Positions 18,707 through 27,939 of a stretch of 64,000 bases of DNA are shown here, piece by piece. Made by a program: the position numbers and the translations under genes. Position 1 is the stretch's first letter. Each line of letters starts with the position of its first letter. The notes below the pieces were generated by a model. It saw nothing but the letters and a program-made list of their open reading frames with translations, had not been told where the DNA came from and did no database searches. The DNA comes from Prevotellaceae bacterium (GTDB lineage: Bacteria > Bacteroidota > Bacteroidia > Bacteroidales > UBA932): the NCBI GenBank assembly GCA_031266015.1, contig JAISBU010000013.1, positions 1 to 64,000 of the forward strand, given 5' to 3'.

Positions 18707-19666
18707 TTACGCTCTTACAAATTTTTCGCCCACTACAACTTTGATGTTGTAAGGTAAAATGCCGATGTCAAAACGGGAGTAGCCGCAGGCCTCGCCGTCA
18801 ATCTCAATAGGGCTTTGCGGAGCTGATTCAATGGTAATTTTTCGACCCTGAGTGGCCAATACTTTGTAAAAGTTGTAAATGGTGCCGTTGTACAATCGAT
18901 GAAAATTTGCAAGAAACCGGTACAGGGTCATTTTACGTATCAAGGTAATATCCATCAAACCGTCGTCCATAACAGCCGCGGGCATCTGTAGCATGCCGCC
19001 TCCGTTAAATTTTCCAACCCCAATAGCTCCGCTGAAAAGCCGGCCATTGAAAAACAGCTTATCGTCTACATAAACTTTGAATGAAATTGCCCTGTACCTA
19101 AGCAAGGTGGTAAATGTGCTGGTCAAGTACAGCCACTTGCTGGTGCGCCCGTTATCTTTGAGCCGGTTGAAACGACGATTGACCATAGCATCAAACCCAA
19201 TACCGGCAACGTTTGCCATGTAGCGGGTTTGCCTAACTAACGATTCTTCAAAAGATACGGTACCCACGTCCTGCATAATGGTGCGCCCGGCACAAATGCT
19301 TTTTACCGCATCATCGTAGGTGCGGGGAATTCCCAGCATTCGAACCCAGTCGTTACCGGTACCTACAGGAATTACCGCCAGGGTTATATTTTTAGGATCT
19401 TCTTTCTTTTGAATAAATAATCCATTAACAACCTCATTTACAGTGCCATCACCTCCAACTACGATTATTTTTCGAAATCCGTCATTAATGGCCTTTACGG
19501 TGAGCTCTACAGCATGAAATTTCTTTTCGGTAAACACGCAAGTAAAGTCAACGTTGCTAAAGTTTAGCTTATTGGAAATGGAAGGCCAGTCCCTTAAACC
19601 ATAGCCCTTACCGGCTTTGGGATTAACGATTACCATCCAACGTGAAGGTGATGTAGTAAAAGACAT
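18707..19666 (-). CDS. Diacylglycerol kinase-family lipid kinase (YegS/LCB5 type)
   Basis: Lipid kinase of 319 aa that would phosphorylate diacylglycerol or a sphingoid lipid at the inner membrane. Signature motifs: VNPKAGKG near residue 14; GGDGTVNEVVNGL near residue 70; and PVGTGNDWVRMLGIPR near residue 100. A late IEIDGEACGYS completes the C-terminal domain. The ATG at 19666 is preferred to 19762 because a TACCTTTA (near-consensus -7, 19693-19700) lies between them and the upstream codons are not conserved-looking. It is divergent from parA across 223 nt. Confidence 0.85.
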   Translation of the reverse strand: MSFTTSPSRWMVIVNPKAGKGYGLRDWPSISNKLNFSNVDFTCVFTEKKFHAVELTVKAINDGFRKIIVVGGDGTVNEVVNGLFIQKKEDPKNITLAVIPVGTGNDWVRMLGIPRTYDDAVKSICAGRTIMQDVGTVSFEESLVRQTRYMANVAGIGFDAMVNRRFNRLKDNGRTSKWLYLTSTFTTLLRYRAISFKVYVDDKLFFNGRLFSGAIGVGKFNGGGMLQMPAAVMDDGLMDITLIRKMTLYRFLANFHRLYNGTIYNFYKVLATQGRKITIESAPQSPIEIDGEACGYSRFDIGILPYNIKVVVGEKFVRA

Positions 19667-19845
19667 TACGCTAAATGTTTTGATGCGCCACGTAAAGGTA
19701 CACATTTTTGAGTGCAAACAGCTCCCGCCAACCCGATCTGCCGCTGCATTTGTGGTAATCATTTGATTTTCAGTTATTTCACACTACTTAATAAAGAAAA
19801 TGCTGTTAAATCGGAGTTTTATTGCTATACTTGCATGATATTCCA

Positions 19846-19864
19846 GCGCCATGTGATTTGGCGC
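19846..19864 (+). promoter_or_regulatory. Inverted repeat upstream of parA
   Basis: GCGCCA (19846-19851) and TGGCGC (19859-19864) form a perfect 6-bp inverted repeat with a 7-nt spacer, 25 nt before the parA ATG. A weak -7 box TATACTTG lies at 19826-19833, so the repeat would fall early in the leader and could be an operator for parAB autoregulation. Confidence 0.4.
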
Positions 19865-19889
19865 GTAGCAACGATTTTAGAAAGTTTTT

Positions 19890-20687
19890 ATGGCAAAAGT
19901 TATTGCAATTGCAAACCAAAAAGGCGGAGTAGGTAAAACAACCACCGCCATCAACCTTTCGGCCAGCTTGGCGGCATTGGACAAGCGTATACTGCTTATT
20001 GACGCCGACCCTCAAGCTAACGCCACCAGCGGATGCGGTTTTACAGAAAGAGATATCAAAGCCACTATTTACGAGTGTTTGATAGAAGAGGTTGATCCTC
20101 GTGAGGCAATTCTACAAACAGAGCTGAAGAACCTGCACCTGCTACCCTCTCGCGTTGACCTTGTGGGAGCAGAGTTGGAGCTGGTTGATGCGCAGGAGCG
20201 TGAAAGTGTAATGCGCAAAACCATTGCAAAAGTGCAGGAGGATTACGACTACATTTTCATTGACTGTCTTCCTTCACTTGGACTTATTGCGCTGAACGCA
20301 CTTACCGCAGCGGATGCTGTCATCATTCCAATCCAATGTGAGTTTTTTGCGCTCGATGGGTTGAGCAAATTGCTCAATACTATTCGCATGGTACAAAGTC
20401 GCCTTAATCCGAACCTGGGCATCGAGGGTTTCCTGCTTACCATGTATGACGCACGCGGTAAGCTGGCCAACCAGGTGGTGGAGGATGTGCGTACTCACTT
20501 TGACACCATGGCTTTCAGCACCATCATTCAGCGTAACGTAAAGCTGGCGGAGGCTCCATCATTCGGCAAGCCCGTTTTATTGTATGACGCGCAATCTGCC
20601 GGAGCTGTAGCGTACATGAATTTGGCAAAAGAATTTTTGCAGCGCAACGATAACACTCAAATCAAAAACTCGGATAAACAGGCATAA
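19890..20687 (+). CDS. parA: Chromosome-partitioning ATPase ParA (Soj)
   Basis: Deviant-Walker ATPase of 265 aa that binds DNA nonspecifically in the ATP form and moves ParB-parS complexes during origin segregation. [13 protein letters not shown] near residue 11 is the deviant Walker A with both lysines, [14 protein letters not shown] is the A' motif, and [18 protein letters not shown] is Walker B. Length is typical for chromosomal ParA without an N-terminal HTH. It starts the run parA-parB-DUF5683-mltD, an arrangement recurrent in Bacteroidales, with 9 nt to parB. Confidence 0.95.
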   Translation: MAKVIAIANQKGGVGKTTTAINLSASLAALDKRILLIDADPQANATSGCGFTERDIKATIYECLIEEVDPREAILQTELKNLHLLPSRVDLVGAELELVDAQERESVMRKTIAKVQEDYDYIFIDCLPSLGLIALNALTAADAVIIPIQCEFFALDGLSKLLNTIRMVQSRLNPNLGIEGFLLTMYDARGKLANQVVEDVRTHFDTMAFSTIIQRNVKLAEAPSFGKPVLLYDAQSAGAVAYMNLAKEFLQRNDNTQIKNSDKQA

Positions 20688-20696
20688 CATTTTACC

Positions 20697-21635
20697 ATGG
20701 CAAAAGAAACCAAAAGATTGGGACGCGGGCTTGACGCCCTGCTGGGCGTACAACCCGAAACCGTAGCAAAAGGAGCATCGGTCTATGTTCAGTCGGCTAT
20801 GCCCGGAGATGAACCCGCTACCACCACTGTAAAGTCGGAGCTGATTAAGGAAATTCCACTTGCACAAATTGAGCCCAACCCCTCACAGCCGCGTACTAAG
20901 TTTGACGATGAGGCTTTGGCTGAATTGGCCGAGTCTATTAAGCGCCTGGGTATTATTCAGCCGCTTACCGTACGCGCTATTGGTCCCAACCGCTACCAGA
21001 TTATCAGCGGTGAGCGTCGCTACAGGGCATCCCATTTAGCTGAGTTAGAGGAAATTCCGGCGTATATTCGCACGGCCGATGACCAAGGCGTGCTGGAAAT
21101 GGCATTGGTAGAAAATATTCAACGTGAGGATTTAGACGCTCTCGAAATAGCGCTCAGCTACCAGCTACTGGTTTCAGAATACGGATTAACACAGGAGAGC
21201 ATAAGCAACCGTGTTGGCAAGAAGCGTTCTACGGTAGCCAACTACTTACGCTTGCTAAAGCTGCCTGAAGAAATTCAGCTGGCTATTCGTGAAGATTTGA
21301 TTTCTATGGGTCACGCGCGCGCTATTATCAACGTGAGCGACCCCAAAATGCAGCTGAGCATCGCTAAAAAGATAGTTCAGCAAGGTCTATCGGTACGTGC
21401 CACTGAAGAATTGGTAAAAAAGTTGTCGCAACCCAAAGAGGAGAAGCCTCATGCCGCTGAGCCATCAGAGGAGCTATCGGAGTCTTTTGTAAAATTGACC
21501 GAAGGTTTTGAGAAGGTATTTAGCGGCTCGGTAAGCATTAAGCGTGGACTTAACGGTGGCGCAAAGCTTACCATTGACCTTAAAACCGATGAGGATATTG
21601 ATAAGGCCATTGCAAAACTTACGCAACTGGCATAA
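20697..21635 (+). CDS. parB: Chromosome-partitioning protein ParB (Spo0J)
   Basis: CTPase and parS-binding protein of 312 aa. The N-terminal ParB/Srx domain shows IEPNPSQPRTKFD near residue 61, SIKRLGIIQPLTVR, and the CTP-binding GERRYRASHLAEL near residue 105. The HTH domain follows (GLTQESISNRVGKKRSTVANYLRLL, ~165-189). The last ~40 residues form the dimer domain. All elements are intact. No canonical parS palindrome (GTTNCACGTGNAAC) was found in the window, so the loading sites lie elsewhere. It is translated closely after parA. Confidence 0.95.
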   Translation: MAKETKRLGRGLDALLGVQPETVAKGASVYVQSAMPGDEPATTTVKSELIKEIPLAQIEPNPSQPRTKFDDEALAELAESIKRLGIIQPLTVRAIGPNRYQIISGERRYRASHLAELEEIPAYIRTADDQGVLEMALVENIQREDLDALEIALSYQLLVSEYGLTQESISNRVGKKRSTVANYLRLLKLPEEIQLAIREDLISMGHARAIINVSDPKMQLSIAKKIVQQGLSVRATEELVKKLSQPKEEKPHAAEPSEELSESFVKLTEGFEKVFSGSVSIKRGLNGGAKLTIDLKTDEDIDKAIAKLTQLA

Positions 21636-21679
21636 CAATCTGATTTGCAAAAAGTTACAAGACGAAGAACGATCCTTGC

Positions 21680-22564
21680 ATGGTAAAAAAGTTGGCTGTC
21701 ATACTACTGCTGTTCTTATGCTTGGCTCACACACTACAAGCACAGACCAAGAGCACTGCAGAGGTTCAGCATGACTCACTATCCGTAGCCAAGATGTGGG
21801 CTATCTCACTGGTGGCTCCCAGCTTTTCGCAAGCATACAACCACCAATACTGGAAAATGCCGATTGTGCTGGGCGGTATAGGTGGAATGCTCTACGGTGG
21901 AATCAAAAGCAACTCTCTATACCATGATGCCAAAAACGATTTCAACAACGGCATTGGCTCACAAAGCACCTACGAACGTTATCAGCGCAACCGTAATCTT
22001 TTTTTTGCAGGAGCAAGCGCTTTTTACATGTACAGCATGCTCGACGGAGTAGCTAGCTACAGATTTGACAACGGACAGCACTCTCCTTCCAAAGCAGCAA
22101 TATACTCTACCCTCATTCCCGGTTTGGGGCAAATCTACAACGAAAAATACTGGAAGCTACCGCTGGTGTACGGCGGGTTCATGGTACTGGGTTATTTGAT
22201 ACAAAGCAATAATTTTAGATACAAGCTGTATCGCGATGCTTACAACGATCAGGTTGCAATATCCAGCATACCCGATAAGCTAAGTCCGGAGTATTTGGAG
22301 CTGGCGGATAACTTGGGTATTATCCTAAACACTCCTGCAGATAGGTTAAGAACATACAGGGACAGGTATCGTCGTGATCGAGATTTTTACATCATCCTCA
22401 CGATTCTTTTTTACGGATTGAATATTATCGACGCCACGGTAGACGCGCATTTTTACACCTACGATGTTAGCAACGATTTGTCTTTCAATATCACTCCCGT
22501 GGTACATCAGTACGCCAACAGCAACAGCGTATACACAGGTTTTAATTTGAGTTTTACGTTTTAA
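21680..22564 (+). CDS. DUF5683 family protein with internal duplication
   Basis: Exported or membrane protein of 294 aa, preceded by a signal peptide (VKKLAVILLLFLCLAHTLQA). It matches DUF5683, a Bacteroidota family usually encoded between parB and mltD, function unknown. Residues 42-67 (ISLVAPSFSQAYNHQYWKMP..) and 142-167 (YSTLIPGLGQIYNEKYWKLP..) align without gaps at 12 of 26 identities, exactly 100 residues apart, so the protein arose by duplication of a P-x3-Q-x-YN-x2-YWK-x-P unit. The units sit beside predicted membrane helices. The conserved position between ParB and a murein enzyme suggests an envelope role. Confidence 0.8.
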   Translation: MVKKLAVILLLFLCLAHTLQAQTKSTAEVQHDSLSVAKMWAISLVAPSFSQAYNHQYWKMPIVLGGIGGMLYGGIKSNSLYHDAKNDFNNGIGSQSTYERYQRNRNLFFAGASAFYMYSMLDGVASYRFDNGQHSPSKAAIYSTLIPGLGQIYNEKYWKLPLVYGGFMVLGYLIQSNNFRYKLYRDAYNDQVAISSIPDKLSPEYLELADNLGIILNTPADRLRTYRDRYRRDRDFYIILTILFYGLNIIDATVDAHFYTYDVSNDLSFNITPVVHQYANSNSVYTGFNLSFTF

Positions 22565-22572
22565 TACATAGC

Positions 22573-24105
22573 ATGAAGCCTATTTACACCACTGCCCTGC
22601 TCGTTTTCGCAATGTTTTCGGTTAGCTCTGCGTTCGCAGGAAAAACAAAATCAAATGAAAACGATAAGGTTTATAAGGCCCTCACAGGCTCCGATGATGG
22701 TATACCTGAAATGCCGGAAGATAGCCGCAACGACGAAGTTATTGCCGAAGAATCCAGCGCGTTTGAGGTGATTGAATCCGGAGATGAACCGCTGCCCGCT
22801 ACTCTTAGCGACTCTCTTTACATGGCACGCTTAAAAAAGATGCCGTCGGTTATAAACCTGCCCTACAACGACAGGGTACGCAGCTACATCATACTTTACA
22901 CCGATAAAATCAGAGACAAATCACAAAACATTCTCGGACTTTCAGAGTACTATTTCCCAATTCTCGAATCTATACTGGATCAATACGGATTGCCGCTGGA
23001 GTTTAAGTATCTGCCGGTAATTGAATCTGCGCTTAATCCACGTGCCGTATCGCGCGTAGGCGCTACCGGATTATGGCAATTTATGTATGGCACCGCAAAA
23101 ATTTATGGTGTTACTATTACCTCTACCGTAGACGACAGGCGTGATCCAATTGCCTCATCGCACGCTGCAGCGAAACACCTTAAAGATTTGTATAACATTT
23201 TTGACGACTGGACGCTTGTAATTGCCGCCTACAACTGTGGAGCAGGTAATGTGAACAAGGCTATACGTCGTTCAGGCCGCAAAGATTTCTGGGGTATATA
23301 CAACTACCTGCCGCGTGAAACTCGTGGTTACGTACCCGCTTTCATTGGCGTCAGCTACATGATGCACTACAGCAAAAATCACGGACTTACTCCTGCAAAA
23401 TATAGCTTCAAGCTGCTAGCGGATTTTGATACTGTACAGGTAAATGAGTGGATGCACTTTGACCAAATAGCAGAGCTTGTTGGCGTTCCCATTAACACAC
23501 TACGTGAGCTAAACCCACAGTATCGTCGTGATATTATTCCGGGCAACGAAAAAAGCTACACGCTTAAGCTACCTGCAAAGTACCTCGCTGCATATCTTGA
23601 TAACGAAAGTAAGATAGCGCAATATAAGGCCAGCGTGTACAACCCGAAAACCATGGCTGCCCCGACGGCATTTACTCCTTACACGCCATCCGGCAAAACC
23701 CGCATTACTCACCATGTGCGTAGCGGTGAGAATATTGGTGGTATTGCTAACCGCTATGGTGTGAGCGCAGGCAGTGTACGTAGCTGGAACGGCCTACGTA
23801 GCAACAAGATATATGCCGGTCAAAAACTTAGCATTTTCTTGTCGCCTAACAAGGCTCAAGTATACGCTAAAGCGCAAGCAAGTACCGCTACGGCTTCTAC
23901 AACAGCCGCTTCTCCACAAGGTCAACTATTTGCAAAAGACGGCTTTATGTACTATACCGTTAAGCCCGGCGACACGCTCTGGAGCATATCTCAACAGTAC
24001 AAGTATCTTGGCATTTCCGATGCAGATATAAAGGAGCTGAATAGCATTAACAACACTCGCAGGTTAATGCCCGGTCAACAAATCAGGATAAAAAAAGTTG
24101 GCTAG
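22573..24105 (+). CDS. mltD: Membrane-bound lytic murein transglycosylase D-like protein with two LysM domains
   Basis: Periplasmic enzyme of 510 aa cleaving the MurNAc-GlcNAc bond to 1,6-anhydro ends. Signal peptide to about residue 23; acidic linker; SLT catalytic domain ~130-290 with the catalytic Glu in PVIESALNPRAVSRVGATG, plus GLWQFMYGTAKIYG and AYNCGAGNVNKAI. Two LysM modules follow: HHVRSGENIGGIANRYGVS near residue 379 and YYTVKPGDTLWSISQQYKY near residue 460. LysM repeats anchor the enzyme to peptidoglycan. The gene follows DUF5683 by 8 nt. An O-acylation pair follows, which matters because O-acetylated MurNAc blocks lytic transglycosylases. Confidence 0.92.
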   Translation: MKPIYTTALLVFAMFSVSSAFAGKTKSNENDKVYKALTGSDDGIPEMPEDSRNDEVIAEESSAFEVIESGDEPLPATLSDSLYMARLKKMPSVINLPYNDRVRSYIILYTDKIRDKSQNILGLSEYYFPILESILDQYGLPLEFKYLPVIESALNPRAVSRVGATGLWQFMYGTAKIYGVTITSTVDDRRDPIASSHAAAKHLKDLYNIFDDWTLVIAAYNCGAGNVNKAIRRSGRKDFWGIYNYLPRETRGYVPAFIGVSYMMHYSKNHGLTPAKYSFKLLADFDTVQVNEWMHFDQIAELVGVPINTLRELNPQYRRDIIPGNEKSYTLKLPAKYLAAYLDNESKIAQYKASVYNPKTMAAPTAFTPYTPSGKTRITHHVRSGENIGGIANRYGVSAGSVRSWNGLRSNKIYAGQKLSIFLSPNKAQVYAKAQASTATASTTAASPQGQLFAKDGFMYYTVKPGDTLWSISQQYKYLGISDADIKELNSINNTRRLMPGQQIRIKKVG

Positions 24106-24132
24106 TAGAACTTTTCACCAGTAGTAAATGCT

Positions 24133-25632
24133 ATGCTACACCAGCCTCAAGTAATAGAAAAACAAGCGACTCCGCAATACATGCTGCTCACACTCTCCAT
24201 TGTGTTTGCGCTGCTGGCTGCTATCGCCTTGTTTTTTCCAAAAGAAGGCGTACGCCTTACCTCCAATGCTACCATTACCTTTCCCGGCATAAAGGATGCA
24301 TTGGGAATAGCTGCCGACGTTTCCGAGTTGAATATGGATTGCAGCGAGGAAGGCTTTTATTCTCAACCATCGGGATTGGTAAAAAACGCGCACGCTGCAC
24401 TGCCTTTGCGATGTACTCCTGATGATGTTCGAGCATTGCCCTTGCAGCCAATACAATACCCCAAAGGCTATGAGCATATTCTAGAGGATACGTGGATGGA
24501 ATTTGCAACAGCGAAGAATTCTCCAAAGCCGGTACGCGTGCTTCACTACGGCGATTCGCAGCTGGAGGCCGATCGTATGACGCTGTATCTTCGCAATCAG
24601 CTACAGTCGCAATTTGGAGGTGGTGGCGTTGGCTTTGTAGCGTTGGATCCTCAAATACCTATCAACCCTACCGTAAAAATTTCAATGTCCGAAAATTGGC
24701 AGCACTCTACGCCTGCTGTGAAAAGTAAAGCACAGGAAGGAATGCGCATTGGCCACCTGCTATCTAACGTAAAGCTGCCATCTAACAGTCAACCAAAATC
24801 TGCATGGATAAGGATTGACCGCAGACCGTTGAGGACCTATCCAACCCTTCGTTATTCACGTATCAGATTGTTCTTGGGCAACAGCCGTGCGCCCGTTACC
24901 ATTGAGGCAAAAACTCCAACCAAGCGGCTATACTCACGAAGCATAAACCCAAGTGAGGATGTTCAGCAAATTGAATTGATTATTCCTAACAATCGGGAGA
25001 ACGTTACGCTGACTTTCAGCGGTAGAGGATGTCCGGAGATTTACGGCTTGGCGTTGGATTACAGATCCGGTCTTGCGGTGGATAATATTCCGTTGCGTAG
25101 CAGCAATGGCGTAGATTTCACTAAGGCTGATATAAATTTGCTCAAGCGCAGCTACGATAAGCTGAACGCAAAGTTTATTATTCTACAGTTCGGTGCAAAT
25201 GTTGTTCCGAAAATGATGAGCAGCTACAGCTACTACGAGCAGCAAATGTATGAGCAGCTACAATTGCTAAAACAAGTCTGTCCGCAATCGGGTATTGTAG
25301 TAGTGGGGGTTTCGGATATGGCGAAGAGGGGCGCTAACGGAAATATGATTTCTTACCCGAATATTGAGAAGGTGCGCAACGCTCAAAAGCAGGCGGCATT
25401 CCGTGCAGGCTGTGCATTTTGGGATACATACGAGGCTATGGGTGGTCGCAACTCTATTGTGTCATGGGCATATGCAACCCCGGTTTTGGCATCAAAAGAT
25501 TTTTGTCACTTCAGCGCTGACGGCGCTGCGCTAATTGCCGAGCTGTTTTGTCGTGCGTTAGCGCAAGAGTATGGTCCATATGCGACACAACCCCACAGAC
25601 AGAGTAAAGCCGTTGTATCATCAGCCAACTAG
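24133..25632 (+). CDS. Membrane-anchored SGNH/GDSL hydrolase-like protein
   Basis: Protein of 499 aa with one N-terminal helix (~residues 18-36) and a periplasmic SGNH domain. Block I is LHYGDSQLEADR near residue 137 with the Ser nucleophile; the block with Gly/Asn is LQFGANVVP near residue 350; the last block is SKDFCHFSADGAALI, providing the D-x-x-H pair. Such proteins act as O-acetyltransferases or esterases on glycans (compare PatB/OafB/AlgX-like roles). The gene lies 9 nt upstream of an MBOAT acyltransferase, so transfer of acetyl from MBOAT to a periplasmic glycan is the likely chemistry. It follows mltD by 27 nt. Confidence 0.78.
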   Translation: MLHQPQVIEKQATPQYMLLTLSIVFALLAAIALFFPKEGVRLTSNATITFPGIKDALGIAADVSELNMDCSEEGFYSQPSGLVKNAHAALPLRCTPDDVRALPLQPIQYPKGYEHILEDTWMEFATAKNSPKPVRVLHYGDSQLEADRMTLYLRNQLQSQFGGGGVGFVALDPQIPINPTVKISMSENWQHSTPAVKSKAQEGMRIGHLLSNVKLPSNSQPKSAWIRIDRRPLRTYPTLRYSRIRLFLGNSRAPVTIEAKTPTKRLYSRSINPSEDVQQIELIIPNNRENVTLTFSGRGCPEIYGLALDYRSGLAVDNIPLRSSNGVDFTKADINLLKRSYDKLNAKFIILQFGANVVPKMMSSYSYYEQQMYEQLQLLKQVCPQSGIVVVGVSDMAKRGANGNMISYPNIEKVRNAQKQAAFRAGCAFWDTYEAMGGRNSIVSWAYATPVLASKDFCHFSADGAALIAELFCRALAQEYGPYATQPHRQSKAVVSSAN

Positions 25633-25641
25633 GATTTGCCT

Positions 25642-27171
25642 ATGGAGTTACGTAACCTGATAGAGCGAGTTTTTACCTACAGCGAGGACAGCGCAATTAT
25701 TTTTACGCAGCTGTCCTTTTGGATTTTTTTTGCCGTACTCTTAATCGGTTACTCTTTCATCTATAAAAAGTCCAGCGTAGCAAAAAGCATTTACCTGGTT
25801 TTATTCAGCTTTTTCTTCTACTACAAATCAAGCGGAACCTACTTCTTCCTGCTGGTATTTGCCACTTTTATGGATTACCATATCGCACGCGGCATTTTCT
25901 GCTCTGTAAAAGAGGTAAAACGTAAATGGCTGGTGGCGCTTAGCGTTACCGTGAACTTGGGTATACTCTGCTACTTTAAATACGCCTACTTTTTTACCGA
26001 TGTTGTAAACCAACTATTCAACACTAGCTACGAGGTTGTAAATATATTCTCCAGCGCCATGAATATGCTGGCAGGTACCGAAAAGTTTGAGGCAAATAAT
26101 CTTATACTGCCCGTAGGCATTTCATTTTACACCTTCCAGATTATTAGCTATACCGTAGACGTGTACCGCAGGAGGGTGGAACCTGTGAGAAATATTTTGG
26201 ATTTCGGATTTTATGTTTCGTTTTTTCCACAGCTTGTTGCCGGTCCTATTGTTCGGGCAGCTGAGTTTATTCCTCAAATCTACGAGAAGTATAGCGTAAC
26301 TCGTCGTGAGATGTGGATGTCCGTTTTCCTTATTTTAAACGGGCTTGTTAAAAAAATAGTCATCTCGGACTATATTTCTCTGAATTATGTAGACCGCATG
26401 TTCGATGACCCATTACTATACTCTGGTTTTGAGCTACTTATGGGAACATACGGCTATGCCCTGCAAATATATTGCGATTTCTCCGGTTATACCGATATTG
26501 CCATTGGAGTGGCGCTGCTGCTGGGATTCAGGCTACCAATCAACTTCAATTCACCCTATAAAGCGTATAACGTACAGGATTTCTGGCGCCGTTGGCACAT
26601 ATCTCTTTCGACCTGGCTCCGTGACTACTTATACATTCCGCTGGGCGGAAACAGAAATGGCAGAGTTCGCACTTATATCAATCTGATTATCACAATGTTA
26701 CTCGGTGGGCTTTGGCATGGAGCCAGCTATAAGTTTATAGCTTGGGGGGCAATGCACGGTATAGCTTTGGCGGTAAACAGGTTTACAAAAGAACATTTTT
26801 CGGTTTTTAGTCGTAAATTTGCACTGCCAAAAGCGCTAAAGGTGCTGATTACCTTTCACTTTGTGTGCTTGGCATGGATATTTTTCAGGGCAAGCAGCAT
26901 GGCTGCCGCGCTGGAAATTATCGGGCGGATTTGCAGCGAATTTTACGTGCGATTTATACCGGAAATTTTACTGGGATATAAAACCGTTTTTCTGCTAATG
27001 GCTGCGGCCTTTACCATTCACTTTTTACCCTTGAGGTTCAAAAGCTGGTACAGGCACAAGTTTGTGGAGTTGCCGGTTGTTCTGAAGCTACTGATAATCG
27101 TTTTTGCGGTAATTATCATGTATCAGGCCTCGTCGGCCGAGCTGCAACCTTTTATTTACTTTCAATTCTAG
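25642..27171 (+). CDS. MBOAT-family O-acyltransferase (AlgI-like)
   Basis: Polytopic inner-membrane protein of 509 aa with about ten helices. MBOAT hallmarks are FWRRWHISLSTWLRDYLYIPLGGNR near residue 313 and GGLWHGASYKFIAWGAMHG near residue 353 with the catalytic His. It is closest in layout to AlgI/PatA/DltB, which pass an acyl group across the membrane. The ATG at 25642 is preferred to the TTG at 25636 since an AGGA lies 7 nt before it. Immediate downstream genes are an NlpC/P60 peptidase (3 nt) and PlsC. Peptidoglycan or capsule O-acetylation are both possible; the mltD and NlpC/P60 neighbours favour peptidoglycan. Confidence 0.85.
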   Translation: MELRNLIERVFTYSEDSAIIFTQLSFWIFFAVLLIGYSFIYKKSSVAKSIYLVLFSFFFYYKSSGTYFFLLVFATFMDYHIARGIFCSVKEVKRKWLVALSVTVNLGILCYFKYAYFFTDVVNQLFNTSYEVVNIFSSAMNMLAGTEKFEANNLILPVGISFYTFQIISYTVDVYRRRVEPVRNILDFGFYVSFFPQLVAGPIVRAAEFIPQIYEKYSVTRREMWMSVFLILNGLVKKIVISDYISLNYVDRMFDDPLLYSGFELLMGTYGYALQIYCDFSGYTDIAIGVALLLGFRLPINFNSPYKAYNVQDFWRRWHISLSTWLRDYLYIPLGGNRNGRVRTYINLIITMLLGGLWHGASYKFIAWGAMHGIALAVNRFTKEHFSVFSRKFALPKALKVLITFHFVCLAWIFFRASSMAAALEIIGRICSEFYVRFIPEILLGYKTVFLLMAAAFTIHFLPLRFKSWYRHKFVELPVVLKLLIIVFAVIIMYQASSAELQPFIYFQF

Positions 27172-27174
27172 CCA

Positions 27175-27927
27175 ATGAGGATAGCAAAAATAGTAAAAAA
27201 ATACCCACACACCATACTGTTCATAGTATGCTGCGCTTGTGCCAGCCCTCGCAGAGCAGCTACTTCAGGCGATCCGCAATTCTATCGTGAGCATTCAAAG
27301 AAACTTGGCGTTCAGTTGCAAGGCTCTGAAAATAAGTATATTATACATATCAGCACGCTATGGTTAGGGACACCCTACAAGTATGGGGGCAGCACCCGGC
27401 ATGGTATTGACTGTTCTACATTTGTAGGAACGGTGTACAAGGATGCGTTGGGCATAACGCTTCCTCGTAATTCTTCGGCCATTGCCAAGAGCTTGATAAG
27501 CGTAAAGCGCAGCAGCTTAGCGTGTGGCGATATTATCTTTTTTACCAATAAGGAAAAACGTGTGTCGCACGTGGGTATTTACATTTCGGACGATAAGTTT
27601 GTACACTCTTCTCCATCCGGCGGCGTTGCGGTAGCAAGCCTCAACAGCGCCTATTGGAATGCCTACTATGCAGGCGCGGGACGTGTAAAGGAAGCTGCAG
27701 CTCCTCCACAGCTGGCCGAAAATAACCCAAAGAAGAGTACAAGCTGGGCCGAAATCAGAGCGTCTAACCGTAAAGCCACAGCTCACACAACCAACAACGC
27801 TTCTGCTCAGAGTAGTACTTCTAAGGCAGAGAGTAAATCAACAGCAAAGGCTAAACCAAACGCAACAGAGGTCACAGAAAAGACTGCTGCTGACGGTTTA
27901 GCTATTGTATTCGACGATGAATTTTAA
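27175..27927 (+). CDS. NlpC/P60 peptidoglycan endopeptidase, likely lipoprotein
   Basis: Protein of 250 aa. The N-terminus has a hydrophobic signal (PHTILFIVCCACAS) with lipobox-like Cys residues, suggesting a lipoprotein. The NlpC/P60 domain (~55-165) has the catalytic Cys in HGIDCSTFVGTV, the His in RVSHVGIYI, and the third polar residue in KFVHSS. These enzymes cleave D-Glu-DAP type bonds in peptide stems. The last ~75 residues are Ala/Ser/Thr/Lys rich, low complexity and probably a flexible wall-spanning tail. It is in a tight run with the MBOAT gene upstream and plsC 12 nt downstream. Confidence 0.85.
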   Translation: MRIAKIVKKYPHTILFIVCCACASPRRAATSGDPQFYREHSKKLGVQLQGSENKYIIHISTLWLGTPYKYGGSTRHGIDCSTFVGTVYKDALGITLPRNSSAIAKSLISVKRSSLACGDIIFFTNKEKRVSHVGIYISDDKFVHSSPSGGVAVASLNSAYWNAYYAGAGRVKEAAAPPQLAENNPKKSTSWAEIRASNRKATAHTTNNASAQSSTSKAESKSTAKAKPNATEVTEKTAADGLAIVFDDEF

Positions 27928-27939
27928 ATCTTACCTGTT

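Noticed and set aside
27690-27890. Low-complexity tail of the NlpC/P60 protein as a separate gene or frameshift
   Set aside because: The frame is continuous and Ala/Ser/Thr/Lys-rich tails are common in wall-spanning proteins.
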